Numbered from the stretch's first letter, positions 1-11,739 are shown. The stretch is 64,000 nucleotides of DNA from Eublepharis macularius (GCF_028583425.1 NC_072794.1:31493232-31557231), one strand, 5' to 3'. The notes: a model not told the origin generated them from the letters alone. Numbers and translations: made by a program.

Positions 1-429
1 TGCATTGCAGTTAAAACTCTGTCTTAGCCTGTGACTAGTATTTTATTGACAGGCATTGGAGTAAGGACCAAATAATGCCGAGAGGTTGTCACAGAAGCAG
101 ATCTATTCTGGTCCAGCAGGAAATTCTCTGCTCCAAATCCACCAGGCCTAATATAAATAGGAGCAGCTGCCTGGATTCAGTACTGCAAGACCATATTCAA
201 CAGGGGTGGAAATTTGATTTCAGAGGGTTGGACCCAGACTGAATTTTCCAAGGGCAGAATGGAACTTTCCAGCCTGGCCCTTTCCACTGCAGCCCACAGA
301 ACTCCATAAGATGCTTCTCCCAGCGGAGAGGGGACCCTAAGGAACGACATGGTGGTTGCAGTGGGGAGGAGGAATAGGTGGAATTTGCCCATTTATTCTG
401 GATCTAAACCAGAATCCTCATCTATACAT

Positions 430-705
430 GAAGGTAAAGGTGCAAGAACCAAGTCATTACTGACCCATGGGGGGACGTCGCATCATGACATTTTCTTCGC
501 AAACTTTTTGTTATGGGATGGTTTGCCATTGCCTTCCCCAGTCATCTACTCTTTACCCCCAGGAAACTGGGTACTCATTTTACCAACCTCAGAAGGATGG
601 AAGGCTGAGTCAACCTTGAGCTGGCTACCTGAACCCAGCTTCCACCAGGATTGAACTCAGGTCATGAGCAGAGCTTGAACTGCTAGAGGGTATTAAAATC
701 CTAGC
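430..705 (-). repeat. tRNA-derived SINE, minus orientation (same family as 56985-57288)
   Basis: Read on the minus strand this matches the copy at 56985-57288 almost end to end. Shared blocks are a B-box-like GAGTTCAATCC near 650, the TTCAGGTAGCC block, GGTAAAATGAGTACCCAGTTTCC, the TGGGGAAGGCAATGGCAAACCA block, the GACGTCCCCCCATGGGTCAG block, and a tail rich in GCACCTTTACC. The internal promoter-like start followed by a non-tRNA body is the hallmark of a Pol III SINE. Flanks at 1-429 show nothing else recognisable. Confidence 0.8.
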
Positions 706-789
706 AAGTATTTAATGACATTGAACGTATGTGTCACATCTCCATGCACACTGCCACTCTAAACTGAGCTTAGAAGGGAGCACCTCTGT

Positions 790-2180
790 CTCTTAACCCC
801 GCGGGAAATTTACTGATGATGGGCCCCGCGAGCCAGTCCCCTTCAGATTTGGCCGGAGAACCGTGACACCCCCCCCCCCCGCCCCATTCCCTTTGCAAAT
901 GAACAAGCGTGATAGAAAGGCGCACAAGCCGCAAACCCTTTGCCCGGTGACATGGGAATCAGGGCCATTCATTTCCAGGTAAGGGTGCAGATCCCAGTGG
1001 GATTGCCTTTCGAACAAGACACGTAGAGGGCTCGCATCGGAGTAAAGTCCTCTTGAATTCGCCGGGGCTTACTTGCAAGTAAAGACGCGGCGCACGCCAG
1101 AGTCACACGCTGTGCTAAACGCAAGCATTACAAGAACACCTTCCGGGAAGGCAGCCCAATCGAGTTAGATGGAGTTTACTTAGACAGGCTGCGATTGCCC
1201 CGTTTCGGAGAGCCCCGCAACTGATTGCAGCTCGTTTTTCAAACCATCCGCCCTGCGGCGTTGCAGGAAGCGGCGGCTCGGCTCGCCCCGTTCCCCCGGG
1301 GGCTCTTTTCCCACGGGGGCATTCCTCTCCCATTCAAAGCGTTCCAAGGAGGAAGAGGAGGAGGCTGCTTCGCCGAGGTCCCCAGCCGAGTCACTCGATC
1401 CCGGGCCGGCCCCCTCCTCCGCTGGAGGGCTGAGCATCCCAGCGTGCAACGCGGCGCCCCCACCCTTTCTGCAAAGCGGGCGGGCGGGTGTGTGTGTGCG
1501 CGCGGGTGTGTTGCACGCCTGGTTGTTGGAGGCGACTCTGCTCTTCCCGCGAGCAGCCGGGCCCGCCGCGTCCGCCTTCCCCGGATTGCTGCAGACGCGA
1601 GAGCAGGGAGCGGCCGCGGCAGGCTCTGTCCCTTCTTCGGCGGACATTCCTGCCTGGGGCTCGGGAAAGGAAGCGGGGCCGAGGAGGAGGAAGAGGATGA
1701 GCGGCCGGCTGCGCCTGGGGCTGCCCTGGCTGCTGCTGCTGCTGCTGCTGGCCGGGCTGTGCGGCGGCGCCATGGACGAGTGCGGGGACGAGCCGGGCCG
1801 GCGGCCCCAGCGCTGCATGCCCGAGTTCGTCAACGCGGCCTTCAACGCCACCGTGGTGGCCACCAACACGTGCGGCAGCCCGGCCGAGGAGTACTGCGTG
1901 CAGACTGGGGTCACCGGGGTCACCAAGTCGTGCCACCTGTGCGACGCCGCCCAGCCTCACCTGCAGCACGGCGCCGCCTTCCTCACCGACTACAACAACC
2001 AGGCCGACACCACCTGGTGGCAGAGCCAGACCATGCTGGCCGGCGTCCAGTACCCCAGCACCATCAACCTCACCCTGCACCTGGGTGAGTCCGCGAGCCG
2101 CAGCGGAGGGGGCGAGGTGGGAGGGCCTGGGGTGCCCCGCGGGGGGGGGTCTGATGAAGCCCCCCGGAGCCAGTGCTCGA
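790..2180 (+). promoter_or_regulatory. LAMC1: CpG-island promoter region of LAMC1
   Basis: This block is strikingly GC- and CpG-rich compared with the AT-rich remainder of the window, and it surrounds the first coding exon of LAMC1. GC-box-like runs, GA/CT-rich tracts and a TG/CG-alternating stretch near 1488-1505 are visible. No convincing TATA box lies close upstream of the start codon, which fits a CpG-island promoter. The transcription start cannot be placed from sequence alone. A 12-base C run sits at 869-880. The boundaries are estimated by eye from base composition. Confidence 0.75.
1697..2084 (+). CDS. LAMC1: Laminin subunit gamma-1, first coding exon (partial gene)
   Basis: Laminin gamma-1 is the gamma chain of most laminin heterotrimers and is secreted into basement membranes, where its N-terminal (LN) domain drives laminin polymerisation. 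The exon encodes about 129 residues. Residues 1 to about 24 form a signal peptide with a poly-leucine core. The mature part starts at AMDECGDE and runs into the LN domain with RCMPEFVNAAFNATVVATNT, EEYCVQTGVTGVTKSCHLCD and FLTDYNNQADTTWWQSQTML, all recognisable as gamma-1. The cysteines of the LN start are present and the potential N-glycosylation sites NAT and NLT are visible. ATG 1697 is chosen because the upstream in-frame stretch has no ATG and the signal peptide starts there. The exon ends CTGG with intron donor GTGAGT at 2085, giving phase 1. The second exon (starting KAFDITYV in other vertebrates) is not found in the window, so the gene continues past 64000. Confidence 0.97.
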
Positions 2181-2430
2181 CCCCCCGAAGTCGGCCTTCT
2201 GGACAGACAAACTCCCCATTCCATCTGTATCTCAGGAAAGCTCATACCCTACACTCAGTATTGTTCGTTTTTGAGTGCTACTGGTCTCTTGTTCTTTTCT
2301 GCTCCCCAAAAGTTGGCTGATCTTCTGGCGCTGCATTTTTATTTTAGTGCATTTGGATCCTGCCCTTCCTTCAAAGAGCTTGTGATGATTTCAGCGGGAT
2401 GGCCTTGTTGGGCTGCAGTAGAACAGTCGG

Positions 2431-2635
2431 ATTGGAGTCCACTGGCGCCTTAGAGACCAACTAGATGTCCTATCTTTGAAGAGTCCAAGCTCCCTTTTTC
2501 AGTCCAGAGGCTCCTTAGAGATTTTGCAAGGGTGAAAATTTTTGAGTCAGAGCTCCCCGGAGTCTCTAAAGTTTATACCCTTGGAAAATCTTGTTGGTCT
2601 CTAAGGTGCCACTGGACTCAGATCCAGAGCTTGGG
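2431..2635. repeat. Head-to-head pair of the hammerhead-like tail family
   Basis: The left half reads on the minus strand and the right half on the plus strand as the same unit, ending with the phrase CTTGTTGGTCTCTAAGGTGC followed by CACTGGACTC. The left half carries the complement (GAGTCCACTGGCGCCTTAG). The centre holds degenerate copies of the CTGACGA and GAAAGC boxes seen better at 6838-6867. The copy is too diverged to fold confidently. Confidence 0.55.
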
Positions 2636-2814
2636 ATGGTGTATGCGGTCTCCTTTCCCCATGTTAATCCTCACAACAAACCTGTGAGGTAAGCTAAGCC
2701 GAGAAGATGATGCTCCTGTTTGTTGCTCCTGTGACAGACCAGATCCGCTCATTGTATCTGATGAAGTAGCTACTGGTCCCCTCAACTTTACGCTGAAACA
2801 AAATCATATTAGTG

Positions 2815-3012
2815 TTTAGGGAAGGGTTGCCAACTCCAGGCTGGGCAATTCCTGGAGATTTGGGGATGGAGCCTGGAGGAAATGGGGTTTGGGGAGGGAC
2901 CTCAGCAGGGTATAATACCATGGAGTTTCTCCAAGCTGCCATTTTTTCCAGGGAATCTGATCTCTGTGGCCTGGAGATTAGTTCTGGGAAATCAGCTACC
3001 ACCTGTACGTTA
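2815..3012 (+). mobile_element. Short non-autonomous element of the GTTGCCAA...TTAGCAAC family
   Basis: The unit starts GGGTTGCCAACTCCAGGCTG and ends in CGTTAGCAAC, with an internal GGGGTTTGGGGAGGGACCTC block, a CCATTTTTTCCAGGGAA block and a TGATCTCTGTGGCCTGGAGA block. The same order of blocks occurs at 51337-51559, where the ends are better preserved, and in reverse at about 11740-11945. It is probably a DNA-transposon-derived MITE. The ends here are eroded. Confidence 0.6.
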
Positions 3013-3017
3013 GCAAC

Positions 3018-3475
3018 TCTTATTTAAGGTGCTGCCAGACTCCTATTTATTTCTGTAGCAAGACTAATGTGGCTGCTTCTCTGGAATGACTAGTCTGAAC
3101 ACCAGAAGCCTGACTCCAAGCGTGAGACCTGCCTTGTTGGAGCCCAGATTCCCGCGATTCTTGTATGTCTGTCCCCATTTATCCTGCCCTTCCAGCATGG
3201 AGCTCAGGGTGCCATTCATGGTTGTTCCTCTCCATGTTTTCCTCATAACAACCCTGTGAGGTGGGTTGGGACGAGAAAGGGGGATTGCTCAAGATAGTAG
3301 AGTGGGTGACCTGCAGTTCCCTAGTTTTAGTCACAGTCATCTGACAAAAACGAACTCTTGTCCATGAAAGCTTGTGCGTGAATAAAATCTGATTAGTTTT
3401 TAAGGTGCCAGCCACTAAGCTCCCATTTAGTTGTACATTGACTGATTAATGTAGCTACCTCACTGAAATTATTAC
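3018..3475 (+). repeat. Two diverged tail copies of the hammerhead-like family
   Basis: At 3018-3090 a copy of the family tail reads AAGGTGCTGCCAGACTCC and then CAAGACTAATGTGGCTGC. At 3338-3475 a second copy shows TCATCTGACAAAAACGAACT, CCATGAAAGCTTGTGCGTGA and TTAAGGTGCC. Between them, 3150-3300 holds a diverged minus-strand SINE body with the common phrase ACAACCCTGTGAGGTGGGTT. Confidence 0.5.
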
Positions 3476-4194
3476 CAGTCTTGGTTTGGCACTCCTCTGT
3501 ATCACACTTGCTCTCTGCGATTTGTTCTATCTGCGCTGATCTCTTTGGGGACTTTCCCATTGTTGAGAAATACATTTTAAGCTCCTCAGGGTAGGAGGGC
3601 CTGTCTTCTATTATCTGTGAAGTGCCATACAGATTGGTGGCATATGAGTAATAACTCCAAACCAGATTCTTCTGGAACCTTACAACCAGGGGTGAAGTAG
3701 TGGCTCTTTTGTATCCCCACCATCAGGTACTTCTGAGCTCTGCAAACGGGGGAGTTACATTTAGCTATTTTGGCCAGTGGTTGCTGACAGACGTTTCCTC
3801 CTTGAATTTGTCGAATCCCTTTTTGAAAGCTCCCTGAAGATAACGTTATCATCACATCTTGTGTCAGTGAGTTATGCACTGTCCCCTTGGATTCATGTCT
3901 GAAAACCTTTTCAGTCCCAGATGCATGGGTGTGCTGTAAGAAAATCACTCTGTGTATGCTCCAGAGATACTCTACTGTAGGTGTATAAAGCTCCAAGACT
4001 TTGGCTGTGTGCCTTGTAGCTTCATGATAGTAAAGAGTGGAAGGAGAGGCTTCTTCAGTTTCTCCTCTCACACCAAGTACAATGCTTTTCCGCTTAATGT
4101 TGAGAGCTAAGCCGGGGCTCAGGAAACTGTGGGCCTGAAATGTGGCATTGGCAGCAACAGGGCAACTTGTGTAGTAGGTAGTAAGTAGTGAAGA

Positions 4195-4400
4195 AAGAGG
4201 GTGCTCCTGAGCCATGTGTGCAATACATGGCCTGTCTGAGGAAAGCTGCCACTCTCCTGGCTTTCCACAAACTATGCAAAACTGAACTATTCAGGAGAGC
4301 TGTCAACCCAGATTATGGGGCTGTGTCATAAGAAGTAGCTCAAAGAGATGCATTGGTAGGATCAGGGACCATTGGTACTCGGTTGGGTACTGTCTGCTGA
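4195..4400 (+). repeat. L2-like LINE 3' fragment
   Basis: This stretch matches the 3' part of the better preserved LINE at 35040-35240. Shared blocks include GAAAGCTGCCACTCTCCTGG, a CAAACTATGCAAAACTGAAC block (variant in the second copy), the CAGGGACCAT block and GGGTACTGTCTGCTGAT. No coding potential remains. Confidence 0.6.
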
Positions 4401-6835
4401 TGCAGACATGCACCTACTTTGGGGGATCTTATAGAGGTTTGGGGATAAAAATATTTTGAATGAATAAATACAAAGAATGCCTATGTATCTTACTTGAAGT
4501 TCTCTCTAACCTGGATCTCTTGGCGCTATGTCTACATAGTAATTATGTGTAATCTTAGTTTGTTTTTTTTGTGACGCTCTTCCCCCTCCAAAGATAGACA
4601 TCCAGTGCTACCCAGTACTGTGGGTGCTGGTTTGGCAGTTGTCCTTGTCCACTGCATTAATGGATGTGAGAACCCGGCAGTGGCTGAAGCAACCCAGATG
4701 CATTGACTCAGCAGCTGCTCTCCTAGTTCAGAGAGGGATTTGGGCATGTTACAACTTGCTTTGTCCGGTGGAAGAGACATTACTAGCATAAATGGCTGCC
4801 TTAGTTATTGCGACAACCGATTATTGCTCAATATCAGCAACTGTCCCTTGCTTATATAAAGGTCAATGCTCTGGGTTTAGCCCCACTGCCATATCTTTAA
4901 GGCTTGGAACTGACGTCAGTTCTTTGATTTGCAGTGATTTTCACAGCAGTTGGAGATTGTGCTGCTTGTCTCATTGTCACAGTTTGGGCTTGAGAGAGAT
5001 GTGGCCTAGTGAGCCCATATGATTCCCGCTGATGTGCAGTGGTTCTTCCCGGTGTCACAGCTGTGGCCACTACAGTCACTCCCTTTCCCCAATAATACAT
5101 TTCACTATGTCATCATTCTGTTTATTTTTGAGCAGTGGTTTGGGGTTTGTTCCAAAGTAGAATGGCACGGGTGCTTATATGTCCTGTACAATTACATATG
5201 TAGTATAGCAAAAATCCTCAATTCAAAAAGCTTTCTAGAAGCATCACAGCAAAATGGGATGGGCAGTGTACAGCGTTAGCAATGCTTCCAGCCCAACTCT
5301 ATAAATTTTTGCTTTGAAGTTGGTCAGCCTTATTACACAACGCTGTTTTCTTGAACAACTTGAGGGCTGAGGAGTGAAACTTAAAAAAATGATTTTAATA
5401 ATTGTTTTTGAAATGTGTGGTCCCTCCACAACTGCGTTGCTTTCAGAAAAGAGGGTGCTTCAGAGTCGGCATCACTTGCCTGTTTATCTGTCTCTACCTA
5501 AGGCCATACCTGTAGGCCTGGTTTCTTTCACCGTCTCCATGTATTTTGTAGTGAACTGGAACGTTATGCCTAATCTGGCGCTGTAGGTTTCCTTTTCCAT
5601 GACTAGACAAAAGGCTTTCCTCTATCCCCTTTCCTCCCTTCATAATCCCATATTTAGTAATTACTTGCATATCTGGCCTTCGTATTTTTATTCTTGGATC
5701 ATGAAATATGCTCTCTCTGGATGTGTTCCACAAAGGAATTGTCTTTTCCACGCCTCCCCCCCACCACAGTACATGCATTCTTCCTTTTCCCATACAAGGA
5801 CTCTATTTCCTCTTCTCGCAGTCCTCTTATAAATGTGGAATGGATTTCTCCTTCTCAATCCCTCAGCGCAATCCTAAACACTCCGCCTGTTCACTTTGAG
5901 TGTTTAGTGAGAGGGTGTCTGTCTCTCTACGTGTATCTCCTAACAAGAACCATATCTACACTTTCTTGATGAGCTTGTAATATTTAACCTGGGGAAAAAT
6001 TAGTGGACTGCAGCAGTCAAGGTTTAACAGGTCAGTGGATAACCAGAGTAGAAAAGTTTATAATAATACAAGGCTGTGGAAGCTTTAGGGGGGAGTAAAG
6101 TTATGGAAAATATGCACAGTACACAGTTACATGTTTCCTTTGTATATCTGGGAACTGAGAATAACCACTTCAAAGGAGTGTTTCTGTCTGAGAGTTAAAT
6201 TGTTGCTTTGTGGTGGTCAAACATAATTTAAAAAGGTCGCAAAAGCAGCTCCACAGTTAATCCCCTCGCACACAAAGCTGAAAGAAAATAGGCCGGCTCC
6301 AAGAGGCAATAAATTGTGAAGGTTGATTTGTGCAGTATCTTAACAGGTTATTTCTCACTGGATTTGTCCTTTCTTTGGTTGCTTTGAACAGCCTGTGTGG
6401 CGGAGGAGGGATTTTGAAGTCAGTGCAACCTTCCCCCCCATGAAGCAGTTGCTTTAATAATGACTTTGTCATTTGGGACAATGCTTTTGACTCTTCCTAG
6501 CTGCAAATGATCGAATCCTTGCACACCTGTGAGGCGGTAGGTGTCAATTCTAAGATCTTTTGCATGAAATAGTAAACAGCAGTGAGTGTGGGGAAATTTT
6601 AATTTGTAGATTGCAGAGCTGCTGTTTTGACAACTGCACTTCTACTTTGGAAGAAGGATGATGCATAAATACTTGTTGTCTTGACTATAAAACAGGATAG
6701 GACCAAAGCTGTGAGTGGTACATCCCTGTATGTAAACATGGTTCAGATTTTTCAGTGAGGGAAATGGGGCACAAGCAATCAAGTGGAGCCTCTTTTTTTA
6801 ATTTAATTGGGCCAGCACGATTCCATATTCGATGC
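4401..6835. other. Intronic sequence, nothing recognised
   Basis: I see no conserved exon, RNA gene or classifiable repeat in this stretch. Small open frames are short, without family motifs, and consistent with chance. Confidence 0.5.
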
Positions 6836-6837
6836 AT

Positions 6838-6912
6838 CTGACGAAGAGAGCTGTGGTTCTCGAAAGCTTATGCTACAATAAAGTTGGTTAGTTTGAAAGG
6901 TGCTACTGGACT
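6838..6912 (+). repeat. Dispersed repeat tail with hammerhead-ribozyme-like core
   Basis: At 6838-6867 the sequence has box CTGACGA, a short hairpin GAGAGC-TGTG-GTTCTC, then GAAAGC. This is the order and spacing of the conserved core of a hammerhead ribozyme (CUGANGA, stem II, GAAA). It is followed by TTATGCTACAATAAAGTTGG and a tail with AAGGTGCTACTGGACTC. Diverged copies occur at 2431, 3338, 28345, 60912 and 61194. Whether stems I and III can form and cleave is not established. Confidence 0.55.
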
Positions 6913-7930
6913 CTGCAATATTCTGATCAGGTTTTCCTTGAATAAGAACTTTTAGAAGGAGTTACTCTTCTTCGTTGCAAGGAGGGGTGTACAAAAATAG
7001 CACCCCACTTCTCAATCACTGTTTTTATTTTAGTGTATTTGAGCTGTATCAAACTGTAATCGCTTGTTGCTTTATGAAATCTTGGTTTACCAGTTGGTCT
7101 CTCCTATTATCTTCATGTGGCATTGGGATAATGTAGAACTTCTTCAAGGTGATTAGAATCTCTAAAATGTCTTTCGTGTCAGTAGTAAGTGATTTATCCA
7201 TGATTTGGAAAGCCCTTGAGGGGAGGAGAATAATGGAGTAATATTACTGAATGTCTGTGTTGAGCTAAAGAGGAAAATTAGTCTATCAATTTATGTAACG
7301 TAAAAAATGAAATCTTTGAAACTTTTAGATAATGTTTAGGGCTGGGGGTAGAGAAGACTCCATCCTTTTACCCTCTCTTTATTTTAAATGGTCGGTCATA
7401 TATCTGATTTATAAAAGTGTGCAAGGACGCTGTATAAATGGGTGGAGGTACGAACTGCCTGAAGTATTTTTTTTGTGTGTTTGGAGAAACAAAGGTGTGT
7501 TTAGAACCTTGGTTCACCTTGTGCATTTTTTCCTGGTGTTAAGTTCAGTCGTTCCCTTTAGGTATTTTCGCATTATCATAGCTGTCTAAATGTGTCAGAG
7601 TGTGGCTCTCTGTATCTTCATGCCATGCATTAATTAATGTACTGTTTGATATTAAGGCCTTTGTGACTGGGCCATGATTCTTTCTTAGTTTTACTTGCTT
7701 TCAGGATGTTAGGCTGAGTCAGCAGGCAGTTGGATCCTGCTGAGGAGAGATTATTCTAGCAAATGCAGCTATTCTAACAAAAGCTGCCATCCGGTGTAGA
7801 AGTGGTAAAGCTGGTAAGATATTTACTGGAAAAGACTGAATTTGCATGCTTTTTCCAATTTGTTAAGAATTATTTGGAAAGGTGTCTCAATTTTTGAACT
7901 TTGGTTTAATACAAAGATGGCTCAGTCCAT

Positions 7931-8112
7931 GGCTGAATCCACACATCCCAGCATAGCGCTAAACGGTCGGAACAATAGCATCTTCCTGGTGCAATTTCTG
8001 ATGTCATCGCACCATGATTCCGCTCTCGTGGCACAATGATGTCAGAAATCACACCAGGAAGACACAATCGTTCCGACAGTTTAGCGCTATGTAGGGACGT
8101 GTGGGTTCAGCC
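7931..8112. mobile_element. Foldback MITE-like inverted repeat
   Basis: The two ends are inverted copies: GGCTGAATCCACACATCCCA at the left against GGGACGTGTGGGTTCAGCC at the right. The similarity continues inward through CATAGCGCTAAAC/GTTTAGCGCTATG and CAGGAAGA-type blocks, so the whole 182 bp can fold into one hairpin. There is no coding capacity. A target-site duplication is not obvious. Nothing else is recognised in 6913-7930 or 8113-9168. Confidence 0.65.
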
Positions 8113-9176
8113 TATGTGAGGTGCCCCATACCCATCTTCTTGCCGAGGTAAGCAGGAGATGTCTTGTTCCACAGTCATTTATTGTGATTAGATTGGAGAG
8201 AGTTCCAAGCAGAGCCTTCTCTGTTGTAGCTCCCACTTGGTTGAACTCCTTCCCCTGGGCAGCGCTTAGCATCTGCTGGTGTTAAAACATCTTTGTCAAA
8301 CAGTGATATTTTTAGATGTCTTGAATATTTCTGTGAGTACTTTTAAATTGTTTTATTTTTAAATATTTCACAATTGAGGTATGGAAACTGTCTCAGTCTG
8401 GACCAATTAGATGTGTCTTTTTGCACTGTACTCTGTTGAGTAGGCGATTTTTATAGGAAACAGAGGTTTGGTGTCATGGTTGTTTAGTTGTGGATTTGTA
8501 TTAGCTGTGGAATGTTAAAAGCTCAGAAGATGTGTTTTCAATATTTTTTAAAATGTGGTTTTTGAGTTTTTATGTGTCTTCCCGAATGTTGTGGAATTCT
8601 TTTTGTGAAGGGCAGAAGGGACTGCTTTATTCTCTGTCCACATCCATATAATCTTCAGCCTGAAAAGAATACAAATTGATTGTTTTGTAGGATATGAATA
8701 GCGGAGGCAGATCTCTTCTATATGGGCTTGGTGTAGTCTGGGAAAAGCTCTATTTGCTGGATTAATACTAGAGAAATTTTATAACGTTTACTTCTGAATT
8801 TTCTATCTAAGCTTAGTTCAGTTTGGAATTTGCAACCCACTGTTCATTAAAGCGGAATCATTCACAAGGCTGTTATGACGTTTGTTTTGAGGCCTGTGTG
8901 GGATGTAGTTGACCGAGGAGGCCCTTGTATTCTGAGTGGACAAGAACTCTTTTGAATTTAGAAAAAGCCATGATTAAAGTATGTATGATTTCACACATAG
9001 TGATAGAAAATGCATTGTGGAAACAGAATAAAAGCAGAAAACTGTGTGTGGGGGGTGTTGACATAATCCCCCCCCCACTACAATGCAAGATGCATCTGTC
9101 TCTTATCTTTTTCTTTACTACAAAGTGAGAGTATATTTGTCTGCTTTCTACAGAAAGTAAAATCAAAAGTCTAGGT

Positions 9177-9436
9177 CAGTGATGGCGAACCTTTTTGAGC
9201 TCGAGTGCCCAAACTGCAACACAAAACCAACTTATTTATTTCAAAGTGCCAGCACTGCAATTAAACCTGAATACTGAGGTTTTAGTTAAGAAAAAACAAC
9301 TCATACAGTTGTCCCAACTAATTAACATCTCTCTCTCTCACTCTCACTCTCTCACTCTCACTCAAGAGCCACGAATGAAAGTAAAGCAAGTTAAATCAAA
9401 GCAGTTTGCCCTTCTTTAGACCAGCAGCCCTGCTTG

Positions 9437-9497
<61 letters not shown>

Positions 9498-9865
9498 ACC
9501 AGCAGCCCTGCTTGCAAGCGCTCTCGCTCGCTCGCTTGCTTGCTCAAGAGCCATGACTGAAAGTAAAGCAAGTTAAATCAAAGCAGCTTACTCTTCTTTA
9601 GAAAGCCAGCCCCAGCAGCCTCGCTGCTGCCTCTGCTTCCTGCTGCTAAAGAGACGGGCAGCAGGGAGGCAGCCTTGAGGAAAACGAATCGCGTGGGCAG
9701 GGCCAAAACCCATGTGATCTCTGCTCAGAGCTACTGGAACGCCGTTGCAGGCATTCCCCCTCCAAATGAGCCCTGGATTTAGCGATCAGTGACTTGGCTC
9801 GCGTGCCCACAGAGAGGGCTCTGCGAGCCAGCTGTGGCACACATGCCATAGGTTCGCCATCATTG
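9177..9865. mobile_element. Non-autonomous hAT-like DNA transposon, 689 bp
   Basis: The termini are inverted: CAGTGATGGCGAACCT at the left and AGGTTCGCCATCATTG at the right (one mismatch in 16). The element is flanked by the perfect 8-bp direct repeat GTCTAGGT at 9169-9176 and 9866-9873. CA-start termini with an 8-bp duplication are typical of the hAT superfamily. No transposase is encoded. The interior contains a partial tandem duplication (AAGTAAAGCAAGTTAAATCA occurs at about 9380 and 9563) and a long CT microsatellite. Confidence 0.88.
9441..9495 (+). repeat. (CT)n microsatellite inside the hAT-like element
   Basis: An uninterrupted run of about 27 CT dinucleotides. It is flanked on both sides by the same phrase AGACCAGCAGCCCTGCTTGC, so the array sits at the junction of the internal duplication of the host element. 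Confidence 0.95.
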
Positions 9866-9873
9866 GTCTAGGT

Positions 9874-11554
9874 CGTCTCACACAAAAGGCTTGATTTTAC
9901 TTATGAAACTTACCATAATTTAAAAGAAAATCTTTGAAAAAGATATATCATCTGCCAAATACGTCTTTCACATTAAGCAACGTTCATAAGTGACATCACT
10001 AGTGCACAAGAGACATGGTGGTGGATTTTAGCTTCATGTGCAAAAACTGAGCAAATTCCTGCTTTTTATTCACAGCATAGTATGAGCATCAGAATAATGG
10101 TAGCATGTTGCTTATCTTTTGTTTTGGGAAAAGACCCTTTTCCTGTGCAGTTGCTCAGAGCCCTCCAGTAGTTTCTTCAGAACACTGGAGTTAGCTGCTT
10201 CTGAATGGGTTCTTTGTTGGGCTATCTGTGCTTGGACTGTTGCACTGAAGTCTAGGGTAGAGAGAATGTAGCTACACAGTAAAGCAGGCATCAGGAAAGG
10301 AAGGCTTAGCTGGGCTGCTGAGTTTTGTTCTTTCCTTGTTTCTAACCCTGCTTGGAACCCTGTTTGACCATTGGCTAGCCAGTTAAAGAAAACTGCTACC
10401 AGTCAATCATTAATAGTCCACCTGGCATACATGTTCTCTCATTTTCTCTCTCACGCAGTTAGAGTGAGCCAGAGCATCCATCTACCGAAGTCACTATTTT
10501 CTGCTCTGACCAGTAGCAGCATCTCTTAAGAGTCTCAGAGGTACTGGTAAAGTATGTTGCATAAGGGGTGGTGTGGATAAGTCTCTCTTTTTTATTTCCA
10601 TGCATAACAACAGGTTATTTTCCTCTTGTATACCTTTTGACTAGGTTACATAATTTTATCAAAATCTTTCATATTAAAAGAACTATATGAACGTTCTACA
10701 TACTGAAGGTTGTTTTAAAATGAGTGGTAGTTTGTGCAGTTGGCTTAAGAGTTTTGACTGAAACCTCTTCCATATGGTTTTATTACATTTTACCTCTTTT
10801 TTTTTTCATTCTGTTCGGGACAGCATATGTGGTATCTTGAACCAAAAACGAAACTTGCCCTAGTAATAAACCCACACAGATAAGTTGGAAGAAGTATGAT
10901 TTGCTCTAGGGTTTTGTAAAGGAAACTACAATCCTATTGAGCTCTATGAAAATAGAATAACTTTGTCATTCCCTAGCAGAATCAATTACTATAATAAAAT
11001 GACAGGAACACAGGTGATCTGGGTAGAAGAAGTTACTGCTTAGGAGGGCTTACAGCAGCCTTTTGAGTTATGTCTGCAGGTTACTAGCTTAATCTTTCCT
11101 TTGCTATTCAGCTTGTGATTGGAGCTCTGTTAATCCTTTGTGCCTTAAAAGAACCTTCCTTTGTGATGTTTCCGTGCCAGGAAGTAGTTCTTTCACACCA
11201 CAGGTGACCAGATGGTGAGTGGTTATAAAGCCTGAGATTCATCTGTGTAGCAGTCTCGTCCAACAGAAGTTGAGCGGAGCCGGAAAGTTTCTGGAAAAAT
11301 ACTTGACCAAGCCACCGCATGTGTTTCTATAAGGAGGCCCGTTACATGATTTCAGAATTGTAGCCTTAGAGGGTAGAAGATACAGTAGATGCTGACAAAG
11401 ATATAAATCAATTTGACCAGCAGCACTACAGCCGTGATAACTTTTTTTTTTGAGTGATACAATAAAATTTGGGGATGCGGATGCTGGAGTAGTGTACTCT
11501 GTACTGGCTAAGTGCTGTAATAAAGTAATCTATGTAAATCTAGTGTACTGGTGA
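9874..11554. other. Intronic sequence, nothing recognised
   Basis: AT-rich sequence with no conserved coding motif, RNA gene or repeat family that I can name. Reading frames are short. Confidence 0.5.
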
Positions 11555-11730
11555 AAAGGTGAAACTGTGGATCAGGACATCCTTAGTTCGCATCTAATCT
11601 AACAATTAAGTGACCTTACGCAAGTCACTTTCTCTCTGCCTCCATCACTGGAGGGTAATTGACCTCTGTTCTACTACATTACTGGAATGCCATAAGGATT
11701 ACGAGGAGACTGTATTTTGAAAGCTGTTAG
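11555..11730 (+). repeat. Old tRNA-derived SINE relic
   Basis: The phrase order resembles the better preserved SINE at 15768-15977: a B-box-like stretch near 11588, then AAGTGACCTTACGCAAGTCA, a TCTCTGCC block and a degraded tail. Divergence is high, so the family assignment is tentative. Confidence 0.45.
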
Positions 11731-11739
11731 AATTGCCAT

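Noticed and set aside
1490..1696. In-frame N-terminal extension upstream of the LAMC1 ATG
   Set aside because: The frame is open but starts only at a GTG, has no ATG, and the signal peptide begins at 1697.
1180..2245. Long open frames on both strands over the LAMC1 CpG island (up to 287 codons)
   Set aside because: They are shadows of GC-rich sequence around LAMC1 exon 1: low-complexity Ala/Arg/Gly/Pro content, no motif, and exon 1 itself is clearly conserved in one frame.
9441..9860. CRISPR-like array (repeated phrases around the CT tract)
   Set aside because: There are only two copies of each phrase within a eukaryotic hAT-like element, and a simple CT microsatellite explains the spacing.
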